Source of the DNA: Gammaproteobacteria bacterium
GTDB lineage: Bacteria > Pseudomonadota > Gammaproteobacteria > Steroidobacterales > Steroidobacteraceae
Assembly (NCBI GenBank): GCA_021323735.1
Contig: JAJPKM010000026.1
Coordinates: 1 to 64,000 of the forward strand
Direction: 5' to 3'
Length of the DNA: 64,000 nucleotides
The notes beneath the pieces are model-generated. The model ran no database searches. It worked only from the letters and a program-made list of their open reading frames with translations, and was not told the DNA's origin. Position 1 is the first letter of the stretch. Every line of letters begins with the position of its first letter. Shown piece after piece: positions 51,545 to 59,240 of this stretch. A program made the position numbers and the translations under genes.

Positions 51545-54500
51545 CTAGATGATCCCACGCGCATGCTTGCGCTGTTCGAGACGCCGATGCAAACCGGCGT
51601 AGACGACCGGTACGAAAAACAATGTGGATACCGTGGCGAACAACAGGCCCCCGATGACCGCGCGGCCCAAGGGGGCGTTTTGCTCGGCACCCTCGCCCAA
51701 CCCTAAGGCCATGGGAATCATGCCGATGATCATGGCCAGTGCCGTCATCAATACCGGTCTGATGCGCGTGGCACCCGCATCGCGGGCGGCGCTGACGGGA
51801 TCCAAACCTTCGTTCATCCGTTGACGGGCAAACGAGACGACCAGAATACTGTTGGCGGTGGCCACGCCCATGGTCATGATGGCCCCGGTGAATGCCGGCA
51901 CACTTAAGGTCGTCGCAGTGAGGAACAGCATCCAACAGATGCCCGCCAGCGCCGCCGGCAATGCGGTGACGATGATGAAGGCATCGATCCACGACTGGAA
52001 ATTCACCACAATCAGCAAATACACCATGACGATCGCCATCACCAGACCCACACCCAGCTCGACAAAAGAGGAGCGCATGGTCTGCGCCTGCCCTCTTACG
52101 GCGACCGCCGACCCGCGCGGCAATTGCGGTCGCAATTCATCGACCAGCGCATTGATCTTCGCGGCAACGCTGCCCAAATCCTTGCCCTGCACGCTCGAGT
52201 AGACATCGACTGCGGGGGTCAGGTTATACCTCGACACCACCGCAAGCTGCGCGGCGGGCGCGACGCTGACCAAATTGCTCAGCAATTGCGGGGCGCCTCC
52301 GGCCGCCGTGCGCACCGGGGTACGCAGCAGCGCGTCCACACTGTCGATCTGATATTGCGGCGACTGCGCCGCTAAATTGTAAACCACCCCATTGGATGGA
52401 TCCAACCAGAAACCGGGCGATGTTTGAGTCGTGCCGGCGGTGGTCGCCAGCAGATTCTGCGCCACATCGTTCGCGGTCAAGCCCAACGTTTGCAGCTGCG
52501 TACGGTCCATTTGCAAAGACAAGGTCGGCAAATCCAGTCTTTGGTGGATATGGGTATCCACGGCGCCAGGGATCTGCCTGATCTGCTTCATGATTTTCGC
52601 GGCGAACACGTAGTTGGTCCGCACATCGGCGCCGGTAAACAGTACATCGATGGCCGCGGGAAGTCCGAAATTCAAAATCTGCGTCACCATGTCGGCGGGT
52701 TGGAAGAAGAACTCCACGCCCGGAAAGCGCGCCGGCAGTTGCCGCCGCATTTCCTCGATATAACGCTGGCTCGGCGCATGGCCCTCGTTCAGCGATATCT
52801 GGATCTCCCCATCCAACGTGCCGAAGGTACCGGCGTTGCTGTAGGTATTGTTGATGCTGCTGATGGGCACCCCCAGATTGTCGAGCAACGTACCGAGTTG
52901 GCTCGCAGGGATCAGGGTGCGAATGACTCCTTCGATCTGGTCGGCCGTCCGGGCCGTCTCTTCGATGCGCGTTCCGGAAGGCATGCGCATGTGAAGGCGA
53001 ATCTGGCCGGCATCCACGCTTGGGAAGAAATCCCGTCCCAGCAGGAACACCAACCCGCAGGAGAGTACGCAAAACGCGAGGAAGCCGCCGGCAAAGGGGC
53101 GCCGCCGCTCCAGCACCGCCGCGAGGATCCCGTTGTATCCGGCGCGAATCTTTTCAAAGCGCGCGTCGAATGCCCGGTACACCCGCTGCAGCATGCTCAA
53201 GGGTGCATCGGCGTGCGGCGTGTGATCCATCAACAGCATGACGAGGGTCGGCACCAGCGTACGCGACAGCACATAGGAAGCGAGCATGGCGAATACCACC
53301 GCCTCGGCCAACGGCGCGAATAAATAACGCGCAACGCCCGTGAGGAAAAACATCGGTACGAACGCGATGCAAATGCACAGTGTGGATACCAGCGCCGGGA
53401 CGGCGATTTCACCGGCACCGTCCAGAATGGCCTTGTGCAGATCCGAGCCCTGATGAATGTGCCGCTCGATATTTTCGATCGTGACCGTGGCATCGTCGAC
53501 CAAGATGCCGACCGCCAGCGCAAGGCCGCCCAAGGTCATGATGTTCAACGTCTGCCCGACGATGTACAGGGTGATGATCGAGCATAGGATGGACAGCGGG
53601 ATGGACACCGCAATGATGCAGGTGCTGCGCCAGTTGCCCAAGAACACCAGGATCAGCATCGCGGTCAGGCAAGCCGCAATGACCGCCTCACGCACCACCC
53701 CGCTGATGGCCGCTTTGACGAAGCCGGATTGATCGAAAAGAGGCGTGATGACGATATCTTTCGGCAGTATCTGCGCGGCAACCGGCAATACCGCCCGCAA
53801 GTTGCTGATGATATCCAGGGTCGAGGAGCCGCCATTCTTGATGACCGGCATGAGCACGCCCCGCTCGCCGTTCTGGCGCACGATATTGGTCTGCGGGGAA
53901 AATCCGTCCCGGACATGCGCCACTTCGGACAAATAGGTCGTGGCACCGTTCTTGGTCATCACGGGGATGCGGTTGAGCCCAGCGATCGTGTCGGGCGAGC
54001 CGTTCAGCGCGATGGCGAATTCGGTCGATGCGATTTTGACGGTCCCCGAAGGCAGGATGAGATTTTGTGCGTTCACCGCGTTGACGATGTCGTTCGGCGT
54101 CAGGCCTTTCGCCAACAGTGCCGAGGTGTCGAGATCCACCGAGATCAGCCGCGACTTGCCGCCGAATGGGAACGGTACGGCGACGCCGGGAATGGTTACC
54201 AGCCGTGGGCGCAGGAAATTGAAAGCGGCGTCGAACAGGGCCGGCTCGGTCATCGTCGGGCTGGAGATTCCCAGCTGAATGACCGGAATCGCCGAGGCGG
54301 AGTACTTAATGATCAGCGGCGGCAAGGCTCCGGGCGGAAGCTGTTTCAGCTGCTGCTGTTCCGTGGCCACGATTTGGGCAATGGCCGTCGGGATATTCGC
54401 ATTGGGCTGAAAGAAGACCTTGGTGACCGACAGACCGGCAAAGGATTGGGACTCGACGTGTTCGATATCGGTGACGGTGGTGGTCAGGGTGCGCTCGGTC

Positions 54501-54697
54501 ACCGCCGTGATGCGCTGGCCCATCTCCTGCGCCGATAGCCCGGCATAGGTCCACACGATGCTGATGACGGGAATGTCTATTTCCGGAAAGATGTCGGTCG
54601 ACATCTTGCGCAAAACCAATGGCGTTGCGAGCAAAATCACGAGCGCCATCACCAAGAACGTGTATGGGCGCCGCAGCGCAACTTGAACGATCCACAT
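51545..54697 (-). CDS. RND multidrug efflux inner-membrane pump (HAE1/AcrB-like)
   Basis: A 1050-residue RND transporter. It begins WIVQVALRRPYTFLVMALVI and has two repeated halves, each with a periplasmic loop. The proton-relay helix 4 region is TLGGLALAVGILVDDATVTIENIERH, with the conserved Asp-Asp pair, and the second half has VGLGMAIVMVYLLIV-like and GAIMTMGVATANSILVV segments. Substrates cannot be read. The operon order pump-adaptor-outer membrane factor is reversed from the common adaptor-first order. No local regulator gene is present. Confidence 0.94.
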   Translation of the reverse strand: MWIVQVALRRPYTFLVMALVILLATPLVLRKMSTDIFPEIDIPVISIVWTYAGLSAQEMGQRITAVTERTLTTTVTDIEHVESQSFAGLSVTKVFFQPNANIPTAIAQIVATEQQQLKQLPPGALPPLIIKYSASAIPVIQLGISSPTMTEPALFDAAFNFLRPRLVTIPGVAVPFPFGGKSRLISVDLDTSALLAKGLTPNDIVNAVNAQNLILPSGTVKIASTEFAIALNGSPDTIAGLNRIPVMTKNGATTYLSEVAHVRDGFSPQTNIVRQNGERGVLMPVIKNGGSSTLDIISNLRAVLPVAAQILPKDIVITPLFDQSGFVKAAISGVVREAVIAACLTAMLILVFLGNWRSTCIIAVSIPLSILCSIITLYIVGQTLNIMTLGGLALAVGILVDDATVTIENIERHIHQGSDLHKAILDGAGEIAVPALVSTLCICIAFVPMFFLTGVARYLFAPLAEAVVFAMLASYVLSRTLVPTLVMLLMDHTPHADAPLSMLQRVYRAFDARFEKIRAGYNGILAAVLERRRPFAGGFLAFCVLSCGLVFLLGRDFFPSVDAGQIRLHMRMPSGTRIEETARTADQIEGVIRTLIPASQLGTLLDNLGVPISSINNTYSNAGTFGTLDGEIQISLNEGHAPSQRYIEEMRRQLPARFPGVEFFFQPADMVTQILNFGLPAAIDVLFTGADVRTNYVFAAKIMKQIRQIPGAVDTHIHQRLDLPTLSLQMDRTQLQTLGLTANDVAQNLLATTAGTTQTSPGFWLDPSNGVVYNLAAQSPQYQIDSVDALLRTPVRTAAGGAPQLLSNLVSVAPAAQLAVVSRYNLTPAVDVYSSVQGKDLGSVAAKINALVDELRPQLPRGSAVAVRGQAQTMRSSFVELGVGLVMAIVMVYLLIVVNFQSWIDAFIIVTALPAALAGICWMLFLTATTLSVPAFTGAIMTMGVATANSILVVSFARQRMNEGLDPVSAARDAGATRIRPVLMTALAMIIGMIPMALGLGEGAEQNAPLGRAVIGGLLFATVSTLFFVPVVYAGLHRRLEQRKHARGII

Positions 54698-54751
54698 TAA
54701 CTGAATAACCCCTTTTCATCATACTTGCCGATACCGACCTCGAAATCAACA

Positions 54752-54852
54752 AGCGCTGCTGCCTTGCCGCTACCGGCCTCGACTCGACAAGAGCAGCAGC
54801 GCTCGAGAGCGAAAACCCTTGCAAATCATTGGCCCCCTTTGCAAATCATTGG
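54752..54852. promoter_or_regulatory. Control region of the RND operon: inverted and direct repeats
   Basis: In the 250-bp gap between the divergent pump and membrane-protein genes lie an 11-bp perfect inverted repeat AGCGCTGCTGC / GCAGCAGCGCT (54752-54762 and 54793-54803) and two 14-bp direct repeats TTGCAAATCATTGG (54819-54832 and 54839-54852). The direct repeats are 20 bp apart, close to two helical turns, which suits a dimeric regulator binding one face of the DNA. Confidence 0.5.
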
Positions 54853-54947
54853 AAACAAAGCAAACTACACACGTCTGCAACGAGACACCGGGACCGGGCT
54901 AAGTGTTTTGTTAGTCCCATGAGGTTCGGTTCCGGTTCCCGTTAGGT

Positions 54948-55610
54948 ATGCCGCCCATGACATTCACCGCCCTAATCCTCGTCTGCGCGCTCTTGGGCCT
55001 CCTGTTCTTAGTGGCAGCGGCCCGCCGCTTCCGGCGCCGGCGAATCATGGGCGGCATGGCACATGGGTCCGCCGCGCTCATTTTATTCCTGGCAGCGGCC
55101 TGCGCGGCGCTCATTGCCATGAATCTGCGCACCTACGAACGCTTGACCCATGAGCAGCTCGCTGCCGAGCTGCAGTTCTCGCGCACCGGCGAGCGCCGCT
55201 TCGACGCGGTGATGAGCTATCCGGACGGCGAACGCGCGAGTTTTGCTTTGCGGGGCGACGAGTGGGAGGTCTACGCCAGGGTGCTCAAATGGCATGCCTT
55301 CGCGAACCTCCTCGGATTCGATGCGGCTTATCGGTTGGAGCGCATCAGCGGGCGATACGCGAAAGTCGAGGACGAACTCACTGAGCCTCGTACGGCCTAT
55401 GACTTGCACGGGCCGGGCCCCACCATCGATCTGTGGGAGCTGATCCGACGTAACCGTTCATGGATCCCCTGGATGGATGCGCTATATGGAAGCGCGACCG
55501 TTCTACCGATGGCGGACGGCGCCCTGTACGAGATCAAAGTATCGCAAAGCGGCTTGGTCGCGCGGCCGCTGAATCAAGCGGCACGGGAAGCCGTCGGTAG
55601 CTGGCATTGA
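54948..55610 (+). CDS. Small membrane protein of unknown function
   Basis: A 220-residue protein with two N-terminal hydrophobic helices (LILVCALLGLLFLVAAARRF and ALILFLAAACAALIAMNLRT) and a soluble C-terminal domain of about 160 residues (QFSRTGERRFDAVMSYPDGE, DEWEVYARVLKWHAFANLLG, YEIKVSQSGLVARPLN). I recall similar proteins annotated loosely as cation/multidrug efflux proteins in gammaproteobacteria, without evidence. It shares four bases with the MscS gene (TTGA overlap), so the two are translationally coupled and may act together. Confidence 0.75.
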   Translation: MPPMTFTALILVCALLGLLFLVAAARRFRRRRIMGGMAHGSAALILFLAAACAALIAMNLRTYERLTHEQLAAELQFSRTGERRFDAVMSYPDGERASFALRGDEWEVYARVLKWHAFANLLGFDAAYRLERISGRYAKVEDELTEPRTAYDLHGPGPTIDLWELIRRNRSWIPWMDALYGSATVLPMADGALYEIKVSQSGLVARPLNQAAREAVGSWH

Positions 55611-57484
55611 ACATAAAAGCAACCACCATGAAACGACTTACCCTCGCGGAAAGAATTGCGGGTGTCGCGCTCGCGGTACTGCTGATTCTGGCCGGCGTCG
55701 CATGGTGGAAAACATCACCGCCCACACTGCGTGCCAAAAAGCCGTCCGCGGCAGCGATCACGGCCACGAATCTGGTCGACCAAGGCACTTACTCGACAGC
55801 CCAACGGCTGGCTCAAATCGCCGTCACGCCCGAGGAGCAGACCGACGCCCAATCTGCATTACGCGTGGCGGACCACGAGCTGGATCTGGCATTCACCGAA
55901 GCATTGCGCGATGCCGAAGCACATCCGCCGACGCTCAATTCCGCCGCCGCGGCCATTCAGGCACGCATCGCAAAGTCGCAGAGCCTGTTGGCCGCCGATC
56001 AACAGCATGTGAATGACCTCACCGCCTCCCTGGCGCAGGCCAAGACCGACCAGAAGGACAAGATTCAGGACCAACTGGACCTTGCCCAGTCGCAATTGGA
56101 ATTGGACAAAGATGAGCTCGATCAGGCCAACCAAGACCTGGTCGATGCCGGCGGCAACCCCCGACTGCAGATCGAAGCCATGATCCAGGAGCATGCGGCG
56201 CAGACGAAGACGCGCCCGACAGCCCCGGACGTCAAGGCAGCCATGCCCGACAATCAGCGCGGCGCGATCGGCAAGTTTCGCGAGTGGCGCTTGTTGAGCC
56301 AGAAAGAGGCGGCCCTGGAAGCAGCGCAGGTCGGTGCACAGTCGATGGCCCAGGCCCTGAATACTCGCCGAACGGCTCTGGAAAGCGGTCTCGAAACGAC
56401 AAAAAGCGCCATCCCGGAACTCGCGGGCCATGCGGCTTCCGCCAAAGATGCGCCGGCTCCCGCGGCCGCGGCACACGCGGCCCCCACGCAGCCCCAGCGT
56501 AGTCACGAAGATGCCGCCGCGTTGATCGGACGCACCAAGGCGATCGCCGCCGATCAAACGATATTGACGCTGCTCAACCGGCGTATTGCGGATCAGAACC
56601 AGCTTTCCACCATTTACGGCCAATGGGCATCTGTGGCGGAGCTGCAGGCGCGCGTGCTCGTGCATGCATTGCTGCTGGATGTCTTGACCGTCATCGGAAT
56701 ATCGATCGTTTTGCTGTTGCTCGACGGGTGGCTGCAACACCTGCTCGATCGCCCGAAATTGGATCGACGGCAAGTCGAAACCCTGCGCAGCATCACCCGC
56801 GTCGGCTTGCGCATCATTGCCGTAGTCGTCGTATTGCTCATTGTCACAGGTATACCGAGTCAATTCGCGACCACGATCGGCATCGTCGGCGCGGGCCTGA
56901 CGGTGGCTCTCAAGGACTTCATTGTCGCCTTCTTCGGCTGGCTGGTCCTGATGGGCCGCAACGGCATCCGTCTCGGCGACTGGGTGGAAATCAACGGCGT
57001 CAGCGGCGAAGTCACCGAACTCGGCATGTTCCACACCGTGCTTCTGGAGACCGGCAACTGGAGCGACTCCGGACACCCGACCGGCAGAAGGGTGACCTTC
57101 ACCAACAGCTTTGCCATCGAAAGGCATTACTTCAATTTCTCCACGTCGGGGCAGTGGCTTTGGGACGAGCTACAGCTGATCGTTCCCCTGGGACGAGACC
57201 CTTACCCGATTGTCGAGGCCATCACCAAGCAGGTGACGCAAGCGACCGCAGACAGCGTTCGGCAAGCCGAGCAAGAGTGGCAGCGAGCCGTCCCCGCACA
57301 GCGCGCCAAGGTGTTCTCCGGGACGCCTGGCGTCAACGTAAAACCCGTTGTCGGCGGCGTGGAAATCGCCGTCCGCTATATCACCCGCGCCAATGAGCGA
57401 TTCTTGGTTCGCGCCAAACTCTATCAGGCCGCGGTGGACCTGCTGGGCGCGAGGCAGGTGGCGCAGTCCACGCCCAGCGCGTAA
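55607..57484 (+). CDS. Mechanosensitive channel (MscS family) with long coiled-coil N-terminus
   Basis: A 625-residue protein. A signal/TM segment (IAGVALAVLLILAGVAWW) is followed by a large periplasmic region predicted as coiled coil (KDKIQDQLDLAQSQLELDKD). After further helices comes an MscS domain: pore-lining helix and beta domain read VGAGLTVALKDFIVAFFGWL, GIRLGDWVEINGVSGEVTEL and the gating-associated HTVLLETGN. The large N-terminus resembles MscK/YbdG-type relatives more than small MscS. Starts are TTG 55607 (overlapping the previous stop) or ATG 55628, seven codons in. Confidence 0.88.
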   Translation: MNIKATTMKRLTLAERIAGVALAVLLILAGVAWWKTSPPTLRAKKPSAAAITATNLVDQGTYSTAQRLAQIAVTPEEQTDAQSALRVADHELDLAFTEALRDAEAHPPTLNSAAAAIQARIAKSQSLLAADQQHVNDLTASLAQAKTDQKDKIQDQLDLAQSQLELDKDELDQANQDLVDAGGNPRLQIEAMIQEHAAQTKTRPTAPDVKAAMPDNQRGAIGKFREWRLLSQKEAALEAAQVGAQSMAQALNTRRTALESGLETTKSAIPELAGHAASAKDAPAPAAAAHAAPTQPQRSHEDAAALIGRTKAIAADQTILTLLNRRIADQNQLSTIYGQWASVAELQARVLVHALLLDVLTVIGISIVLLLLDGWLQHLLDRPKLDRRQVETLRSITRVGLRIIAVVVVLLIVTGIPSQFATTIGIVGAGLTVALKDFIVAFFGWLVLMGRNGIRLGDWVEINGVSGEVTELGMFHTVLLETGNWSDSGHPTGRRVTFTNSFAIERHYFNFSTSGQWLWDELQLIVPLGRDPYPIVEAITKQVTQATADSVRQAEQEWQRAVPAQRAKVFSGTPGVNVKPVVGGVEIAVRYITRANERFLVRAKLYQAAVDLLGARQVAQSTPSA

Positions 57485-57577
57485 GTAGCGAGTTAGTCAG
57501 GCCGCCTTGTCCTCGCCGGGTCGTCCGGTCAGGTCCTCGCCCCGAAGACCGGACAGGTGCCTGCAAGCCAGGTCCGC

Positions 57578-57583
57578 TATAAT
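57578..57583 (+). promoter_or_regulatory. Likely -10 element of the tRNA-Thr gene
   Basis: A perfect TATAAT ends 15 bp before the tRNA 5' end. No good -35 hexamer is seen at 16-18 bp spacing. Confidence 0.5.
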
Positions 57584-57598
57584 GGCAACCTGCTCTCC

Positions 57599-57673
57599 GC
57601 CGGCTTAGCACAGTGGTAGTGCAACGGTTTTGTAAACCGTAGGTCGGGGGTTCGAATCCCTCAGCCGGCACCA
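57599..57673 (+). tRNA. tRNA-Thr (anticodon UGU), CCA encoded
   Basis: A complete 75-nt cloverleaf. The acceptor arms GCCGGCT (57599-57605) and AGCCGGC (57663-57669) pair fully, with discriminator A and an encoded CCA. The anticodon stem ACGGT/ACCGT (57624-57628, 57636-57640) encloses loop TTTGTAA with anticodon TGT (57631-57633), decoding ACA threonine codons. The T-loop GGTTCGAATCC is standard. Its 3' 19 bp are duplicated at 57833-57851, marking it as an integration site. Confidence 0.97.
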
Positions 57674-57712
57674 ATTTACAAAAAATTTATCGGCAGCAAT
57701 CGAGCACCGATA

Positions 57713-57836
57713 GATTACTCGGTCGAACCCCCGACATAAAACAAGAAGGGTTCGACAACTTGGGCGCAGCCCAAGTTGAACGACGGAGGTCTGCCGACCG
57801 CGGCCCGCAGGGCGAGGCACGTAGCGCCGAGTAATC
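57713..57836. mobile_element. Small element bounded by 10-bp inverted repeats, downstream of tRNA-Thr
   Basis: GATTACTCGG (57713-57722) and its exact reverse complement CCGAGTAATC (57827-57836) bound a 124-bp non-coding segment. Inside are a 13-bp inverted copy of the tRNA T-arm sequence (57723-57735), a perfect 10-bp hairpin with a GCA loop (57756-57778) and the 40-bp repeat described at 57778-57817. Terminal inverted repeats, small size and no coding capacity resemble a MITE or REPIN-like unit; mobility is inference. Confidence 0.45.
57778..57817 (+). repeat. Structured 40-bp repeat, copy A
   Basis: Copy A matches copy B (60333-60372) at 36 of 40 positions in the same orientation. It ends in a small hairpin GCCC-GCA-GGGC (57803-57813) and directly follows a perfect hairpin CAACTTGGGC-GCA-GCCCAAGTTG (57756-57778). 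The pair brackets the accessory genes vapBC and the membrane/CMD fusion gene. Confidence 0.8.
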
Positions 57837-57851
57837 CCTCAGCCGGCACCA
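57833..57851 (+). other. Duplicate of the tRNA-Thr 3' end (att-like site)
   Basis: AATCCCTCAGCCGGCACCA is an exact 19-bp copy of the tRNA-Thr 3' end (57655-57673), 178 bp downstream in direct orientation. Such duplications arise when an integrase or retron-type element recombines at a tRNA gene. No integrase gene is nearby, so this is a remnant or the footprint of a very small element. Confidence 0.75.
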
Positions 57852-57937
57852 TTTTTACAGTTACCTCTAATTATTAAGGACACGTGATTTTTGTGTGTCA
57901 GGCAGCTCAGTTGGTTTGCCTGGGAAGAACCCGCAAT

Positions 57938-58354
57938 CTAGCTCTCCGCAAACGGATCAAAAACCTTGATTCCCGGCCTCTGAAAATCCTTCACGTTCCC
58001 AGTCGCAATCGTCAAGTTGTGGCGGCGTGCGATCGCCGCGATATAGCTGTCTTCAATCGGCATAGGTTTGCCTGCCGCTTGTAGCTGGTATTGCTGATCC
58101 GCCCACACGTGAGCGACCGACACGTTGAATCCAAGAATCCTACCGTGCATCGCCTCGACCAATTCCGTCAACCACTTCTGCAGGGCCACGCGCTGCCTTC
58201 CGCGCTTGGTTCTCACCCAAAACGCCAATTGAGCAATGACAATTGAACTGGTGTAGCACTGGCTTTGATGCTTTTCGATCCACTTGATGACACGAGGATC
58301 GCCGACTTTCTTTGCAGGTTGGCTTAGGACGTCCGAATCGAGCAGCCAGCTCAC
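57938..58354 (-). CDS. vapC: VapC-like PIN-domain toxin with an altered active-site residue
   Basis: A 138-residue FitB/VapC-type PIN domain, normally an Mg-dependent ribonuclease. The first Asp is in WLLDSDVLSQP (Asp6) and the third and fourth acidic residues are in PIEDSYIAAIA (Asp102) and NVKDFQRPGIKVFDPF (Asp123). The second acidic position, usually Glu in 'xxELxxG', is Gln42 in SSIVIAQLAFWV (codon CAA), so activity may be reduced or lost. It starts with GTG at 58354, overlapping the antitoxin stop by four bases (GTGA). Confidence 0.88.
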   Translation of the reverse strand: MSWLLDSDVLSQPAKKVGDPRVIKWIEKHQSQCYTSSIVIAQLAFWVRTKRGRQRVALQKWLTELVEAMHGRILGFNVSVAHVWADQQYQLQAAGKPMPIEDSYIAAIARRHNLTIATGNVKDFQRPGIKVFDPFAES

Positions 58355-58578
58355 AGCTTGAGGCGCTTGGGAAACTCACGGCGCCGGGATGGAAGATCGT
58401 CCATTCTCACCGGGCAGGCCTTGAGCACGTTCACCCAATCCGCATTCCGGGCTATTCGGCGGAAAACCACGGCGTCTTCATCGGGGTCGAACTCCGCTTG
58501 GAAATGATCGCCCGGCTGAGCGGGCACGAGGCTCGCTGGGAGCGTCAGTCGGCGCTTGGCATCGAGGGTAAGTATCAT
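58351..58578 (-). CDS. vapB: VapB-like AbrB-family antitoxin
   Basis: A 75-residue antitoxin. Its N-terminal swapped-hairpin DNA-binding motif LTLDAKRRLTLPASLVPAQP is typical of AbrB/MazE-like VapB, and the basic C-terminal tail (PSRRREFPKRLKL) would bind and block the toxin. The ATG at 58578 is preceded by a promoter with the operator palindrome inside it, indicating autoregulation. The frame stays open upstream to 58704 but that extension crosses the promoter and is not family-like. Confidence 0.82.
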   Translation of the reverse strand: MILTLDAKRRLTLPASLVPAQPGDHFQAEFDPDEDAVVFRRIARNADWVNVLKACPVRMDDLPSRRREFPKRLKL

Positions 58579-58580
58579 GA

Positions 58581-58613
58581 GTGGGATTATCCCACCCCGG
58601 TCAATATTGTCAA
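58581..58613 (-). promoter_or_regulatory. vapBC promoter with overlapping operator; probably leaderless
   Basis: On the minus strand a consensus TTGACA (58613-58608), a 16-bp spacer and GATAAT (58591-58586) lie so that the -10 box ends 7 nt before the vapB ATG. A 15-bp palindrome GTGGGAT-T-ATCCCAC (58581-58595) covers the -10 box, as expected for VapBC self-repression. There is no ribosome site, which fits a leaderless message. Confidence 0.7.
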
Positions 58614-59240
58614 CCAACTGGGATCGTGTGGGTGCTCCAAGTGGCCAATATGGCGCGGCGGGGAACTGCTTAGGATCACCCGCCAGCGTCAGCCCCGTGA
58701 CCACGGCAAAGACCAGAAGTCGAATATGTAGCTAAAAAGAGGCTAAAAAGAGCCTAGTTCGCTCCGGCGTGTGATCATATTCGACCGGGCTATCGCCGCC
58801 GCAACGTCGAGCGGCAATCGCGATTATTCGCATCCTTTGTGAACGGATGGATGCGCCGCATCACTTATAGTGCCTGTAGCTGGGTGGCCGGCGGTAGTCG
58901 TTATTTCAATTCGATCAGTGTTCAGTGGTCGTCTATAGTGGTGCATTTCGCGCCCTCGCTGCGATAGCGACAGTCGCAGTCCTTCTTCCAATTGTTCTTT
59001 TTTGGATGCGTTTTCTACAACGCATCGTGAGCTACCGCAACGCCAACAATGTTACTGATGATTCTGACTAGTCGCGCTATCCGTTAGCCGCTCGTCGTGA
59101 GAGGCTCGAATGGGTCGACCCCAGTCTTTCCCACCCACCGCCCCGCAGCTTCCGTCCCAATTCCGCAAGGACCTGCGCTTGGAATGCGAATGTTATGCCA
59201 CGATAATCACGATCTACGCATAAACATAGGCCAATTATGT
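58614..59240. other. Long non-coding stretch with no recognisable gene
   Basis: About 630 bp of lower-GC sequence without a credible gene. It holds a short direct repeat (GGCTAAAAAGAG around 58731-58755) and a perfect inverted repeat GATGCGTT-TTCTAC-AACGCATC (59005-59026) without a flanking T-run on the correct side. I see no further signal; it may be the decayed part of the islet. Confidence 0.5.

Noticed and set aside
57833-57851. Second tRNA gene downstream of tRNA-Thr
   Set aside because: Only the last 19 bp of the tRNA are repeated; no anticodon or D arm is present.
59005-59026. Intrinsic terminator in the islet gap
   Set aside because: The inverted repeat is perfect, but the nearby T-run is on the upstream side for plus-strand transcription and becomes an A-run on the minus strand.
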